Shown: positions 9,305 to 18,969 of the stretch, piece after piece
Layout of the letters: each line of letters begins with the position of its first letter
Position numbering within the stretch: the stretch's first letter is position 1
From: Chitinophagaceae bacterium
Lineage (GTDB): Bacteria > Bacteroidota > Bacteroidia > Chitinophagales > Chitinophagaceae
NCBI GenBank assembly: GCA_947476485.1
Contig: CANJQU010000012.1
Location: forward strand, 1 to 64,000
DNA: 64,000 nt
Reading direction: 5' to 3'
Made by a program: the position numbers and the translations under genes
The notes under the pieces: generated by a model
Told to the model about the DNA's origin: nothing
Database searches by the model: none
What the model saw: only the letters and a program-made list of their open reading frames with translations

Positions 9305-10747
9305 TTACTGTTTCAACAACTTAAATACTGCAGATGTATAAGTATTGCTGATCTTAATGACAAACAGGCCCGGTGAAAGTGAAAGCCCGCTGATCTGTTT
9401 TGAAAAAGTGCCGGAGTTCCAGGTCTCGTCTATAATTTTTCTGCCGGTGGCATCATAAATGGTTACGCTCAACGGATCACCAACCGGTTGCGCCGCGTTA
9501 AGTATCACCGTGCTGCCATTAGGCTGGGATATCCAGAAATTTTCAGAGGTAGTATAAATGTTCCCAATGCCTGTTGTATTGATCACTGTAGAAAATCCGG
9601 GACATCCCGCAGAATCAACCAACACACTGTAAACGCCTGATACCGTATAAGTAAAAGTACTGTTTGTTGCGCCGCTGAGCGCGGTAGTACCATTATACCA
9701 TTGGTAGCCGCTATATAGGCCGGGCACAGAAAGCACATGAAGTGTTTTTGTAACCGTTGGGTGTGGTGTTGGCGTAACATTTATAACTGCCGATGAGGTT
9801 GTTGATCCGCCACTGCCATATGCGGTCAAGGTTACAGAATAAGTGCCTGCTAAAGGAAAGCAGATATTTGAAGATGTTGTGCTTGTCGGCGTTCCGATCG
9901 TTGCTCCTGCAGGACTAACTGTCCACCTCACACTGTCCACAATGCCGGTAGTAGTGCTGGTAAATAAGATGCAGCTATCCTGGCAGGACGAAGTGGCTGT
10001 ATTGGTAAAGGATGCCACGGGTGGCGGCGGGGGAGCCGCGGCAGTACTTAACGAAACGCTGTCAATTGCAAAGGAAGGGTCGGTGCCTGCGCCATCATTA
10101 TCATTTATCCACCGGAACCCGATCTTTACATTTGGGTTATTGTCTGCGCTCGCGGGCAGCGTGATGTTCTGCACAGCCCAAGAGCCCTGGCCACCACCGC
10201 AGGTTGTTGTTTTTGCTGTATTGGTAAGCAGGGTCCAGGTAGTGCCGTCATAATATTCTACCCATCCGTCGTCAACGGCTCCCTGGCCGTTTTCAATGTA
10301 GTAAAACCGGAGGTTGATTGTAGACTTACCGGAACAGTTGATCGTTGGCGACTCTGCTCTCCGGTCGGTAGTGGTGTTGTAAAAACCCAGTCCACCGTCG
10401 CCGGCATCATAGCTTGCTCCATTGTCGGCGCCCGCGATTGAGCCGGTTCCTGAGCCCAGGTGCAATGTCGCACCTAATTCTCCACTGCCCGCACCACATA
10501 CGCTGCCGCACCCTCCGGCAATATGGCCTGCCTCAGCACACGTAACAAACCAGAAGTTTGGAGCATCGCCCTCTGTAGTGGTTATGCTCGTCGACATGGT
10601 CCATGCCCCATTAAGGCCGGTAAAACTGGGTACTTCCATTCCGGAAGTACTGCCGCTTTCAAAATTTTCTGTCCAGAATACCTGGGCATTGCTGTTTATT
10701 GCACCAAGCAATAAGAAGATTGGTAAAAAGGAAAAGAGTTTTTTCAT
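9305..10747 (-). CDS. Secreted PKD-domain protein with T9SS sorting domain (paralogue B)
   Basis: A 480-aa exported protein with signal peptide MKKLFSFLPIFLLLGAINSN(AQ). I chose the ATG at 10747; the frame extends 42 nt upstream to 10789 without adding signal-like sequence. The N-terminal module (about 23-240) is Gly/Cys rich and ends in a FAIDSVSLS strand, as in MAM or jelly-roll modules. PKD-like (about 250-340, GTYSVTLTAYGSGG) and Ig-like (GYQWYNGTT) parts follow. A type A sorting domain (LSPGLFVIKISN) ends the protein. The domain order matches the adjacent gene at 7802-9187, so the pair arose by tandem duplication. Function is unknown. Confidence 0.72.
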   Translation of the reverse strand: MKKLFSFLPIFLLLGAINSNAQVFWTENFESGSTSGMEVPSFTGLNGAWTMSTSITTTEGDAPNFWFVTCAEAGHIAGGCGSVCGAGSGELGATLHLGSGTGSIAGADNGASYDAGDGGLGFYNTTTDRRAESPTINCSGKSTINLRFYYIENGQGAVDDGWVEYYDGTTWTLLTNTAKTTTCGGGQGSWAVQNITLPASADNNPNVKIGFRWINDNDGAGTDPSFAIDSVSLSTAAAPPPPPVASFTNTATSSCQDSCILFTSTTTGIVDSVRWTVSPAGATIGTPTSTTSSNICFPLAGTYSVTLTAYGSGGSTTSSAVINVTPTPHPTVTKTLHVLSVPGLYSGYQWYNGTTALSGATNSTFTYTVSGVYSVLVDSAGCPGFSTVINTTGIGNIYTTSENFWISQPNGSTVILNAAQPVGDPLSVTIYDATGRKIIDETWNSGTFSKQISGLSLSPGLFVIKISNTYTSAVFKLLKQ

Positions 10748-11047
10748 AAAAGCATTTTTTTTAAAAGTACTATTTTTTTGACAAAACATATGCTTTAATC
10801 CTATTGAATGCCAGGGTCAATAATAAACGCTTGCGCTTAGCAGGTTTTATACCAGATGTCCGTGTTGACAACTCTGTGGTTTTGCAATCTTGTTGGTTTT
10901 CTCACCCTTTTTTCACCCATTATTTGCTGTTAGCAAAATGCAAATCACGCTTTTTGCGGTAAGGTGTACCCCGTAACCTAAAATACATTTGGTGCGTCTT
11001 AAACAAGCAGTGTTTATTTTATTCACCAGCACTAAAACAGCAATTTT

Positions 11048-11419
11048 ATGAAACGTATCTTGATCATTTGCTCCATGCTTGCATGCACTTGCGCCGCACA
11101 AGCACAAACAACAGCTATGAGTCAAAACTCATGGGAGGGAAGTGATAACATCTATCGTCGTATACCTGTCGCAGCTCCAAATGACTTCGCCGATATGGAA
11201 ATGTCATTTAGCAACGGCAAAGCCTCGTTTTCTGGTTTTCCGGAATCCAGGAAAGCTGTATGGGCTGTAGTTACGAATGGCGAAGGTGATTTTATCAAAC
11301 AGATGAGAATAACGCCTGAACAAAATGTCATGGATCTGCATAAGCTTCATCGTGGACTCTACTTCGTCACCATTGTCTACCGCACCAAAAGCAAAAAGGC
11401 TTTTACTCTGAATCTTTAA
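11048..11419 (+). CDS. Small secreted protein with sorting-domain-like C-terminus
   Basis: A 123-aa protein with a clear signal peptide (1-20, ending AAQAQ) and a mature region of about 100 residues. The C-terminal half (MDLHKLHRGLYFVTIVYRTK) resembles the last strands of T9SS type A sorting domains, but no other domain is present, so it may be a stand-alone mini-CTD protein. A TACATTTG -7 box lies at 10984-10991, about 56 nt before the ATG. It stands alone and converges on the MBL-fold gene. Function unknown. Confidence 0.6.
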   Translation: MKRILIICSMLACTCAAQAQTTAMSQNSWEGSDNIYRRIPVAAPNDFADMEMSFSNGKASFSGFPESRKAVWAVVTNGEGDFIKQMRITPEQNVMDLHKLHRGLYFVTIVYRTKSKKAFTLNL

Positions 11420-11534
11420 CTCTTCGAAAAGTCCTGGGCGGCAAAACTCACTGCTGAATGAGTTTGCAACTCCGTCTGCTTCACTGCGCTCCAGCCTGTC
11501 GGAAGCATAGTTGAAGGGAGAGGGTGGGGAGGCT

Positions 11535-12389
11535 TTACCCAAGCCTGCTTTCCAGCTCGCTCAGCGGAAATACCTCTTTCACACGTACTCCTCTTTCTGT
11601 TTGCTGCAGCGTACAGCATTCATTCTTCGGGTCATGTTCAAAGAAAAGTACCCAGTTATTCGCAGCGGCCTCATTAAGCAATTTGTGCTTCTCATCGAGT
11701 GTATCCAGGGGGCGCATATCATATGCCATCACCCAGGGAAGTGATACGTGTGCGCTGCTGGGTATCAGGTCAGCGCAAAAGAGCAGGGTAGTCTCGTTAT
11801 ACTTTATCTGCGGCAGCATCATCGAGTCGGTATGTCCGTTTACATAACGTATACGTATATCCTGTATCCATTCTTCATTGTCTGCCGTTTCAACAAAGCG
11901 CAGGCGTGTGCTCTCTTCGATAGGGAGGATATTCTCCTTTAGGAACGATGCTTTTTCGCGCTCGTTGGGGCTTAATGCAGATGTCCAGTGATGGTGGTTG
12001 CTCCAGTAGAACGCATTTTTGAAGGCAGGTACCAGTTTATCTCCTTCGCGTTTTATGGATCCGCCGCAATGGTCAAAATGCAGGTGTGTAAGAAATACGT
12101 CGGTAATATCATCCATCGTAAAGCCATGCTTCGCCAGGCCTTTTTCTATACTGTCTTCTCCATGCGGAAAGTAATGGCTGAAGAACTTGGCATCCTGCTT
12201 TGTTCCCATGCCATTGTCCACAAGTATCTTGTAGTTACCGTGTTCTATCAGCAGGCAACGCATTGCCCAGCTGCACATATTGTTCTCATCCGCCGGATTG
12301 GCTTTATTCCACATTGTCTTAGGCACCACGCCAAACATAGCCCCGCCGTCCAGCTTAAAATATCCTGCATTAATTGTGTATAGTCTCAT
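11535..12389 (-). CDS. Metallo-beta-lactamase-fold hydrolase
   Basis: A 284-aa cytoplasmic protein (no signal peptide) of the MBL superfamily. The metal-binding HLHFDH motif lies at 102-107, a GHTDSM segment supplies the next His, FCADLIPS the bridging Asp, and FEHDP the last His. The layout resembles the lactonase/AttM-AiiA branch rather than beta-lactamases or RNase Z. The substrate cannot be read from the sequence; lactones or phosphodiesters are possible. It lies 115 nt from the MFS gene, which is upstream on the same strand, so the two may be cotranscribed. Confidence 0.78.
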   Translation of the reverse strand: MRLYTINAGYFKLDGGAMFGVVPKTMWNKANPADENNMCSWAMRCLLIEHGNYKILVDNGMGTKQDAKFFSHYFPHGEDSIEKGLAKHGFTMDDITDVFLTHLHFDHCGGSIKREGDKLVPAFKNAFYWSNHHHWTSALSPNEREKASFLKENILPIEESTRLRFVETADNEEWIQDIRIRYVNGHTDSMMLPQIKYNETTLLFCADLIPSSAHVSLPWVMAYDMRPLDTLDEKHKLLNEAAANNWVLFFEHDPKNECCTLQQTERGVRVKEVFPLSELESRLG

Positions 12390-12504
12390 AATCTACATCC
12401 CGATAGTTCAGGATTCTCCAAATTGTTTATTGTTTCAAATCTATCAACAAATTTTCAAACAAAACTGTTTAATTCCCTTCCAAAGTTCAATGGCCTTGAT
12501 ACCG

Positions 12505-13842
12505 CTACATACCTGGTCCCCCTTTAGGGGACAGGGGTATCGTCTTGAACAGGACAATTACCCCTGCCACAAAAAACGTGATAAGCGCGATGATCGCGCT
12601 ACGCATATTCATAACACTGTCTATGAACCCGAAAGAAAGCATACCAATAACGATCGCCATCTTCTCTGTCACGTCATAAAAGCTGAAAAAGGACGCTGTG
12701 TCATGCGTTGGCGGCATAAGCTTGGAGTAAGTAGAGCGGCTCAGGGATTGTATTCCTCCCATGATCAGACCTACGATACCAGCTACAATATAAAACTCAG
12801 TGGCTGTATAGGTAAAATACGCTGCCACACACACACCTATCCATATAAAAACAACAAACAGAAGCACCTGTAGATTGCCAAACAGGTCCGACAGCTTAGC
12901 CATAAGATAAGCCCCTGCGATAGCTACGATCTGTATCACCAGTATGGCTATGATCAATTGGTCTGTCTTTAGCTTCAATTCCTTGCTCCCAAATATCGTT
13001 GCGGCCAGCATCACCGTTTGCACACCCATGCTGTAGAAGAAGAAAGCCAGCAGATAAGTTTTCAATACTGGCATTTTTTTTATCTGGCCAAATACCTTCT
13101 TCAGCTCGTAAAAACCATTTGCCAGCAGGCTATGGTCATGTTTCTTAGCCAGCGGCGCCCCTTTGGGCATCTTATAGAACGTGATCTGCGCAAACCCCAT
13201 CCACCAGAGGCCTACCATGAAGAAGGATAACCGCGCTGGCATTGATGGGTCCTTGATACCGAACCATTCCGGTTTAAAAACAAACACGAAACAAATTAGT
13301 TGAAGGATCACACTGCCTATATATCCGTACGAAAATCCCTGCGCGCTTACCCGGTCACGGTCTGCTTCAACCGCGATCTCCGGCAGGTAGGCATTATAGA
13401 ACACCAGGCTGCCGCAATACCCAAGTGCCGCAAGCGCTGAGAAGATGATCCCCAGTTCGACCGTCTTGCCGGTAAAGAAATAAAGACAGCAACACGATAT
13501 AGACCCCAAATAGCAAAAGAGCTGCATGAACCTCTTCTTGTTGCCCTTATAATCAGCTATAGAAGACAGTATCGGCGACAAAAGCGCTATAATGAGATAT
13601 GCCGCAGCGATAGAATAGTCAAACAATGAACTGTTCTTGACCGTCATCCCGAAAAACGAGACCTTGTCGCTTATCGTTTGTCCGTCCTTAGAAATGGTTG
13701 TAACCTCATTATAGTAAGCAGGGAATATGGTAGAAGTAATGACCAGGTTATACGCCGAATTGGCCCAGTCATACATAGACCACGCTCGGTGCATCGATTT
13801 GGATGAAGTAATTACCGGCACACTGCCGCTGGTAGTTTCCAT
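12505..13842 (-). CDS. MFS transporter, UMF1/Atg22-like
   Basis: A 445-aa multi-pass membrane protein with about 12 hydrophobic helices. The N-terminal MYDWANSAYNLVITSTIFPAY is the diagnostic stretch of the UMF1 (Atg22-like) branch of the major facilitator superfamily. Another family feature is GGIQSLSRSTYSKLMP in the second half. Substrates in bacteria are unknown; yeast Atg22 is a vacuolar amino-acid exporter. I chose the ATG at 13842 because the extension to 13890 lies in repeat sequence and delays the conserved DWANSAY motif. Confidence 0.82.
   Translation of the reverse strand: METTSGSVPVITSSKSMHRAWSMYDWANSAYNLVITSTIFPAYYNEVTTISKDGQTISDKVSFFGMTVKNSSLFDYSIAAAYLIIALLSPILSSIADYKGNKKRFMQLFCYLGSISCCCLYFFTGKTVELGIIFSALAALGYCGSLVFYNAYLPEIAVEADRDRVSAQGFSYGYIGSVILQLICFVFVFKPEWFGIKDPSMPARLSFFMVGLWWMGFAQITFYKMPKGAPLAKKHDHSLLANGFYELKKVFGQIKKMPVLKTYLLAFFFYSMGVQTVMLAATIFGSKELKLKTDQLIIAILVIQIVAIAGAYLMAKLSDLFGNLQVLLFVVFIWIGVCVAAYFTYTATEFYIVAGIVGLIMGGIQSLSRSTYSKLMPPTHDTASFFSFYDVTEKMAIVIGMLSFGFIDSVMNMRSAIIALITFFVAGVIVLFKTIPLSPKGGPGM
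12519..12536. repeat. CCCCTTTAGGGG palindrome, copy 3
   Basis: A perfect 12-bp palindrome (12519-12530) followed by ACAGGGG, overlapping the 3' end of the MFS gene. It is within reach of being a transcription stop, but lacks a T run. Confidence 0.75.
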
Positions 13843-13866
13843 GCAACAAATATAATCCCAAACACA

Positions 13867-13884
13867 CCCCAAACCCCTAAAGGG
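13867..13884. repeat. CCCCTAAAGGG palindrome, copy 4
   Basis: CCCC-AAA-CCCCTAAAGGG, matching copy 1 in the opposite orientation to copies 2, 3 and 5. It lies just upstream of the MFS start codon. Confidence 0.7.
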
Positions 13885-13999
13885 CGTCACATGTGAATAA
13901 ATTTTCAGCTTGTGTACTTGCTTCTACGATGGAGTAAAATAATTCTGCAAAAATCCAGGTCCAAAGCTGAATATCTTAGAATCAGCTAAATTCCTGACG

Positions 14000-14019
14000 C
14001 CCCTTTAGGGGGAGGGGGT
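14000..14019. repeat. CCCCTTTAGGGG palindrome, copy 5
   Basis: A perfect palindrome at 14000-14011 followed by a G tract. It directly abuts the -7 box of the thioesterase gene. Confidence 0.78.
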
Positions 14020-14027
14020 TAACTTTG
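14020..14027 (+). promoter_or_regulatory. -7 box TAACTTTG of the thioesterase gene
   Basis: A perfect TAnnTTTG box ends 4 nt before the ATG at 14032, so transcription would start at or next to the start codon (leaderless). No clear -33 TTTG is seen at the usual distance. Confidence 0.55.
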
Positions 14028-14031
14028 CATC

Positions 14032-14490
14032 ATGGGCTACAAAAACATACCACCCGGCGGCGTACTGCAATGGATAAAAGAAACCTTCGAAGGCAAAGTC
14101 GTCGAAGAGTCCCGCTCGCCGGCCGGCAACTGGCTTCGGTTCACGCTGGAGCGCATTGAGAAAGGTAATGCGGTTATCACCCTCGAAGTGCGCAAAGAAA
14201 TGACTAACCCCTATGGCAATATCCACGGAGGCATGATGAGCCTGGTGATAGACGAGGCCATAGGGTGGGGCGTCGTAAGCCTCGATACCGAGCATCACTA
14301 CACATCACTAACCCTAAATGTCGACTTTCTATACGCCATCAAAGAAGGCGAGCGCCTGCGTGCCGAGTCAAAGGTGCTGCGCGTAGGCAAGAAGATTATC
14401 AATGTAGAGTGTCATGTCTACGATATGACCGGAAACGTTCTTGCACGGGCCAACAGCAACCTCATCGTCACCAATATGGAGTTCCACTAG
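14032..14490 (+). CDS. PaaI-type hotdog-fold thioesterase
   Basis: A 152-aa single-domain protein of the hotdog superfamily that hydrolyses acyl-CoA thioesters. The key segment is NPYGNIHGGMMSLVIDEAIG at about 60-79, matching the PaaI/YigI signature in which the HGG loop and the acidic residue on the central helix form the active site. The later strands (HHYTSLTLNVDFL, GERLRAESKVLRVGKK) fit the sheet of the fold. Acyl specificity is unknown. Start codon usage is set by the -7 box directly upstream. It is followed 72 nt later by the PorT-like barrel gene on the same strand. Confidence 0.78.
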   Translation: MGYKNIPPGGVLQWIKETFEGKVVEESRSPAGNWLRFTLERIEKGNAVITLEVRKEMTNPYGNIHGGMMSLVIDEAIGWGVVSLDTEHHYTSLTLNVDFLYAIKEGERLRAESKVLRVGKKIINVECHVYDMTGNVLARANSNLIVTNMEFH

Positions 14491-14562
14491 CTCAAAATAT
14501 ACTACATATGCGGTATACCCCATTCGTCGCTTTTGCTCGTTCTTTGTAGAAAATAATCGAAT

Positions 14563-15210
14563 ATGAACAGGTCGAAAACGATAAGGCTGGGCATCCTGGT
14601 TGGTCTCCTGAGTTTCATCTCAGCAACAACGTTCGCCCAGCTTGGTATCCAGGTCGGCTGGAATATATCCGGTTACAAGTTGGTAAAGTCGGGCGTAAAA
14701 GAAGACCGCGGCTGGAATTTCGGGTTTAATGCCGGTATGCTCTACCGTACACCCGGTAAGTATTTCAGTGTGCAGCCCACCCTTCTCTTTACACAGAAAG
14801 GTGCAACAAACAACAATAACGGCAGCACCTATGTCTCGGGCATCAGCCATTTCAAAAACAAGCTGGGCTATCTTGAGTTGTCGCTGCCACTCATCTTCAA
14901 AGCGCCCCTGGGTGTAAAAAACTGCTCATACGACATCGGCGCAGGCCCTTATTTCTCAAAACTCGTTTCCGCAGTCTCCAAAGCCGTAGACCTCGACGGA
15001 GGCACCAAAGTCAACAAGTTCAAGATCGGCAAATCGTCCACTGATGATTTCAAATCCGGTGACATCGGGCTCTCGCTATACATGGGTATGCGGGTAATGC
15101 ACTTTAACATGTCTCTCGTTTACGACCTCGGCCTCACCAACGTTACCCCAAACCCCAACCAATCCATAAAGAACGGCTGCTTCAGCCTGAATATCGGGGC
15201 GATCTTTTAG
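14563..15210 (+). CDS. PorT-family outer-membrane beta-barrel protein
   Basis: A 215-aa protein with a signal peptide (1-25, ending TTFAQ) followed by a small barrel of about eight strands. GIQVGWNISGYKL at the N-terminus and a final strand GCFSLNIGAIF with terminal Phe are typical of outer-membrane insertion signals. It fits the PorT/outer-membrane-barrel family abundant in Bacteroidota. It need not be the T9SS component PorT itself. Function unknown. Confidence 0.7.
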   Translation: MNRSKTIRLGILVGLLSFISATTFAQLGIQVGWNISGYKLVKSGVKEDRGWNFGFNAGMLYRTPGKYFSVQPTLLFTQKGATNNNNGSTYVSGISHFKNKLGYLELSLPLIFKAPLGVKNCSYDIGAGPYFSKLVSAVSKAVDLDGGTKVNKFKIGKSSTDDFKSGDIGLSLYMGMRVMHFNMSLVYDLGLTNVTPNPNQSIKNGCFSLNIGAIF

Positions 15211-15269
15211 CTGGCAGAGCCATTTGTATGATCAATGACTGCCGTTGGAAGCCGCTTTAAAGCCCTCCA

Positions 15270-15300
15270 TTGAGCATTTCATTTATTAATTATACTTTTG
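15270..15300 (+). promoter_or_regulatory. Promoter of metF
   Basis: A -33 TTG (15270-15272) and a -7 TACTTTTG (15293-15300) are separated by 20 nt. The ATG is 11 nt after the -7 box, so the leader is only a few nucleotides. Confidence 0.65.
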
Positions 15301-15311
15301 CGCCTGCAATT

Positions 15312-16265
15312 ATGAAAGTTACCGAACATCTGGCCCAGGCCAAAGACACTATTGTATCATTTGAGATATTGCCGCCTACCAAGGGCAAGAGCATACAATC
15401 TATATACGATCACCTCGATCCGCTGATGGAGTTCAACCCTGCATTCATCAACGTTACCTATCACCGTGCCGAGCAGATACTCAAAACCCGCAAAGACGGT
15501 TCGCTGGAGTGGGTGGAGATCCGCAAGCGCCCCGGTACTGTGGGCATCTGCGCCGCCCTTATGAACAAATACAAGGTCGAAGCCATTCCGCACCTCATCT
15601 GTGGGGGCTTCAGCAAGGCAGAGACCGAGAACGCCCTCATAGATCTCGACTTCCTCGGCATCAAGAACGTCCTTGCACTTCGTGGCGATGCTGCTGTGGG
15701 TGAGAAGTTCTTTACCCCGCACCTTCATGGCCACCGCTATGCAGAGGACCTCGTTCGCCAGGTAGTAGACCTCAACAATGGCCGCTACATGGAAGACGAC
15801 ATCATCGACGGCGCCAAGACCGACTTCTGTATCGGTGTCGCAGGCTATCCCGAGAAGCACTTTGAGGCGCCCAACATGGATACCGACATCTTCTACCTCA
15901 AGCGCAAAATAGACCTCGGCGGCGACTATGTCACCACCCAGATGTTTTTCAACAACGACCACTACTTCAGCTTCATAAAGAAGTGCAAAGACCACGGTAT
16001 TACAGTGCCCATAGTACCCGGCCTCAAGCCGCTTACCAACAAGAAACAGCTCTCCATGATACCCCGCGTGTTCAACGTAGAAGTACCCGTGGAGTTATAC
16101 ACCGAAATGATGAAAGCCAAAACCGATGCCGACTGCGAGAAAGTAGGCACCGAATGGCTCCTGCATCAATGCCGCGGCCTGCTCAAGGAAAAAGTGAAGA
16201 TCCTCCACTTCTACACCCTCGGCAAGCCCAGCGTTGTCTACAACGTCCTCAAACAATTATTCTAA
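15312..16265 (+). CDS. metF: Methylenetetrahydrofolate reductase
   Basis: Reduces 5,10-methylene-THF to 5-methyl-THF with an FAD cofactor, feeding methionine synthesis. The 317-aa protein is of usual bacterial MetF length. Seen are VSFEILPP at about 15-22 (equivalent to the FEFFPP segment with the catalytic Glu), FINVTYHRAEQ, a PHLICGGFS segment, and NVLALRGD, the FAD/folate region; the last part QMFFNNDHYFSFI matches the family. I chose the ATG at 15312, which agrees with the promoter and conserved N-terminus; an upstream TTG overlaps the -33 box. The gene stands alone with repeats downstream. Confidence 0.92.
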   Translation: MKVTEHLAQAKDTIVSFEILPPTKGKSIQSIYDHLDPLMEFNPAFINVTYHRAEQILKTRKDGSLEWVEIRKRPGTVGICAALMNKYKVEAIPHLICGGFSKAETENALIDLDFLGIKNVLALRGDAAVGEKFFTPHLHGHRYAEDLVRQVVDLNNGRYMEDDIIDGAKTDFCIGVAGYPEKHFEAPNMDTDIFYLKRKIDLGGDYVTTQMFFNNDHYFSFIKKCKDHGITVPIVPGLKPLTNKKQLSMIPRVFNVEVPVELYTEMMKAKTDADCEKVGTEWLLHQCRGLLKEKVKILHFYTLGKPSVVYNVLKQLF

Positions 16266-16378
16266 CCACATAACAAGCGCTGAAAGCGCGAAATACATAA
16301 GCCCGGGGCATCGCCCTGGGTTAATTATTTATGGAAACCGCTCCACGCCCTGAAGGGGCGAAATACCACGCAACACCT

Positions 16379-16399
16379 CCCCTCCTTTTCAAGGAGGGG
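16379..16399. repeat. Perfect inverted repeat after metF
   Basis: A 9-bp stem CCCCTCCTT/AAGGAGGGG encloses a 3-nt loop. It lies in the 247-nt non-coding stretch between metF and the small minus-strand gene, with further GC-rich palindromes nearby. No T run, so it looks like a repeat rather than a terminator. Confidence 0.6.
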
Positions 16400-16482
16400 C
16401 ATGGCAAAAGACATAGCGAAGCAATGTACTTTTGGCTGGGGTGGTTACCTCGCGCTATGACTACGCAGCTCATTCCACCTCA

Positions 16483-16514
16483 CCCTCTCCTTCGGAGAGG
16501 GCCGGGGAGAGGTC
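16483..16514. repeat. Palindrome plus GGGGAGAGG tract
   Basis: An 8-bp stem CCCTCTCC/GGAGAGGG (16483-16501) encloses TTC and is followed by CCGGGGAGAGG. The layout (palindrome, two bases, G tract) echoes the CCCCTTTAGGGG family elsewhere in the window. Confidence 0.6.
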
Positions 16515-16725
16515 ACGCCTTCACACGCCCATTACTCATCTTGCGGTGATGCGGCGTATGCTGGCTGTGATGAATGAACCCCAGGTTCTTGTGTGGCGCT
16601 TCCTCTTCCTCATCTTCCCTGCCCTCAGCACGTTTCTTAGCTACATACTGGTATAATTTCATGGCAGGATAAACCAATATTCCTGCAGCCGCTGCTATCG
16701 CTATTGCCTTCCAATACTTTTTCAT
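16513..16725 (-). CDS. Small membrane protein, unknown function
   Basis: A 70-aa protein with one N-terminal hydrophobic helix (IAIAAAAGILVYPAM, residues 8-22) after a Lys-rich start. A basic stretch (AKKRAEGR), an acidic patch (EDEEEE) and a His-rich tail (HHSQHTPHH) follow. The last residues run into repeat DNA. No family recognised. The gene starts with ATG after an A-rich stretch and stands alone between metF and the aldolase gene. Coding status is plausible, not proven. Confidence 0.45.
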   Translation of the reverse strand: MKKYWKAIAIAAAAGILVYPAMKLYQYVAKKRAEGREDEEEEAPHKNLGFIHHSQHTPHHRKMSNGRVKA

Positions 16726-16877
16726 GATCCGGATATTTTAGAGATTATCAATGTACGATCACTAAAAAAAATCGCGCCACCATGCGTTATCACAGCCACG
16801 AGCTCGGAAAAAGGTTCATGGTGAGCGTAGTCGAACCAAGACTGCTCAATCGAGCGAAAAAGAGCACACCGCCCATT

Positions 16878-16912
16878 AAAAAACAAGATACCGGATGCAA
16901 GCACCCGGTATC
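16878..16912 (-). terminator. Terminator of the aldolase gene
   Basis: An 8-bp stem GATACCGG/CCGGTATC (16887-16894 with 16905-16912) carries an inner TGC/GCA pairing. On the minus strand it is followed by TTGTTTTTT. It lies 65 nt after the aldolase stop codon. Confidence 0.82.
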
Positions 16913-16976
16913 AACTATTTACTACATCAATACCCGCAACAACTTTTGGGTTTTGACCTTTAACTTTTAACTTCCC

Positions 16977-18035
16977 TTAAGCGATCGTCACCGACCCATC
17001 AAGATAAACATCCTGTATAGTATTCAGCAGCGCCACGCCTTCGCCCATAGGCTTCTGGAACGCCTTGCGGCCGCTTATCAGTCCCATACCGCCGGCGCGC
17101 TTGTTCACCACCGCTGTGGTCACTGCTTCTGCCAGGTCGGTAGCGCCTTTCGACTCACCGCCCGAGTTGATCAATCCCACACGGCCCATGTAGCAATTAG
17201 CCACCTGGTAACGGCACAGGTCTATCGGGTGATCTGTGGTCAGCTTGTCATAAACGATCTTGCTCGTTTTGCCAAAGTTGATGGCATTGTAGCCGCCATT
17301 GTTGGTAGGCAATTTCTGCTTTATGATGTCTGCCTGTATCGTCACACCCAGGTGATTGGCCTGGCCAGTGAGGTCGGCAGCAGTGTGGTAGTCCACACCA
17401 TCTTTCTTAAAGCCGCTGTTGCGCAGGTAGCACCACAATACGGTAGCCATCCCCAGCTCATGCGCATATTCAAACGCCTTGGCCACCTCTACTATCTGGC
17501 GAGCGCTCTCGTCGCTGCCAAAATAGATCGTAGCGCCCACCGCTACAGCGCCCATGTTCCATGCATCCTTTATGTTGCCAAACATGATCTGGTCAAACTT
17601 ATTAGGATACGTAAGGAATTCGTTATGGTTCACCTTTACGATGAACGGTATTTTGTGTGCATACTTCCTGGCCACTGCGCCCAGCACGCCATAGGTCGAT
17701 GCCACTGCATTACAGCCGCCCTCTATAGCCAGCTTCACTATATTCTCCGGGTCAAAATAAATGGGGTTTGGAGCGAAAGATGCGCCGCCGCTATGCTCTA
17801 TACCCTGGTCCACCGGCAGTATCGATACATAACCGCTGCCTGCCAGCCTGCCATGGTTCATCAGCGTGCCTATGCTACGCAGCGTCTGCACATTACGGTT
17901 GCTCTGGGTCCAGTTGTCATCCAGGTGACTCGGAGAAGGCAGGTGCAGTGCCGACTTATCAATGGTTTTGCTAGTATGCCCTAAATAATACTCGGCCTTA
18001 TCGCCCAATAACTCATGAATTTTGTTTGCTGACAT
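16977..18035 (-). CDS. fbaB: Class I fructose-bisphosphate aldolase (DhnA type)
   Basis: Cleaves fructose 1,6-bisphosphate to dihydroxyacetone phosphate and glyceraldehyde 3-phosphate through a Schiff base, in glycolysis and gluconeogenesis. The 352-aa protein matches the bacterial archaeal-type class I aldolases. It has [17 protein letters not shown] in the first third, [10 protein letters not shown] (a candidate lysine-bearing strand), and [11 protein letters not shown] and [13 protein letters not shown] in the phosphate-binding C-terminal part. A TACCTTTG -7 box lies at 18064-18071 on the minus strand, 28 nt before the ATG. A terminator follows. It is a single-gene unit. Confidence 0.9.
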   Translation of the reverse strand: MSANKIHELLGDKAEYYLGHTSKTIDKSALHLPSPSHLDDNWTQSNRNVQTLRSIGTLMNHGRLAGSGYVSILPVDQGIEHSGGASFAPNPIYFDPENIVKLAIEGGCNAVASTYGVLGAVARKYAHKIPFIVKVNHNEFLTYPNKFDQIMFGNIKDAWNMGAVAVGATIYFGSDESARQIVEVAKAFEYAHELGMATVLWCYLRNSGFKKDGVDYHTAADLTGQANHLGVTIQADIIKQKLPTNNGGYNAINFGKTSKIVYDKLTTDHPIDLCRYQVANCYMGRVGLINSGGESKGATDLAEAVTTAVVNKRAGGMGLISGRKAFQKPMGEGVALLNTIQDVYLDGSVTIA

Positions 18036-18548
18036 ATAGTTAGTTTATGTTTTTATTCGGGTGCAAAGGTAAACTAAGATTTTTAGGATTTTACGATTTT
18101 AAGAGGTGCGTTTTGGATTTTCATGATGGCAGAATTTTCACCGGCAAAGAAAAACACACCCCTCAAGCTTCGCTCCTTCGCTTGCGTGAACTCTCTGAGA
18201 GGGGAAGTGTAACGTAAGCGCTAGACATCCTGTATTCGACACAGAGAAACAGTAAATGTCCCATTTTGCTGGGAAAAAATAATGGGTAATGGGGCATGGA
18301 TGTTTGTTGAAATGCCTGTCTGTGGCTTATATTAGTGTTTTATGAAATTTCCCATTGTGCCCCACGTGTTCATTTGGCAGTTTTCAGTCGGCAGTTGATT
18401 GGGCTGGATTCTCTGTTGACCGTGATCCTGGCTTCATGCATTCATTTATATATTGCATTGTTTATGTTGCGAGTGGAATATCACAGTTTTGACGAAAAAA
18501 AAGTTTGCACAGGTTTGCGTTGATTATCAGGGTTTTAGTTCGAGAAAG

Positions 18549-18580
18549 TATCACAGGAATATCACAAGAATATCACACGG
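18549..18580. repeat. TATCACA direct repeats
   Basis: Two 11-bp units TATCACA(G/A)GAA and a third partial TATCACACGG lie head to tail. A further TATCACA occurs about 70 nt upstream. They could be a protein-binding site; no gene starts nearby. Confidence 0.5.
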
Positions 18581-18969
18581 TTTCAGGCGCTTTTTTTGAT
18601 GAAAAATTGAATTTGTTTTGCTGTTATTTATAACTGTAAAACGAGTATGAATTTCTCATTATGCAGTGGTGTAACAGTATAAAAAGGGCCGCAAGAAATG
18701 TGCCGAGGCACCGAAACTGCCAATAAAGATTCCCACATTCTTCGTGACCTTTGCTCTCACTAGCGTGAATGCTCAGAGAGATGGTCTGGATCAGGTTTTT
18801 CGGGTTTAGGATTGTAACTTTCCCTAATCAGCATACTTGATTGAGGATAATTTGCACGCCAGTTCACCGGACATGAAAACGTTCCTCATGTTGTTGTGTC
18901 CCGCGCGTATGTTCTTTTTTTTGGGTGGCTCCCGATATAAACAATCGGGAGGCGCCAGAAAGAACCAAA

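Noticed and set aside
15357-15995. 212-codon Val/Glu-rich open frame opposite metF
   Set aside because: Shadow of metF; no start signal or family match.
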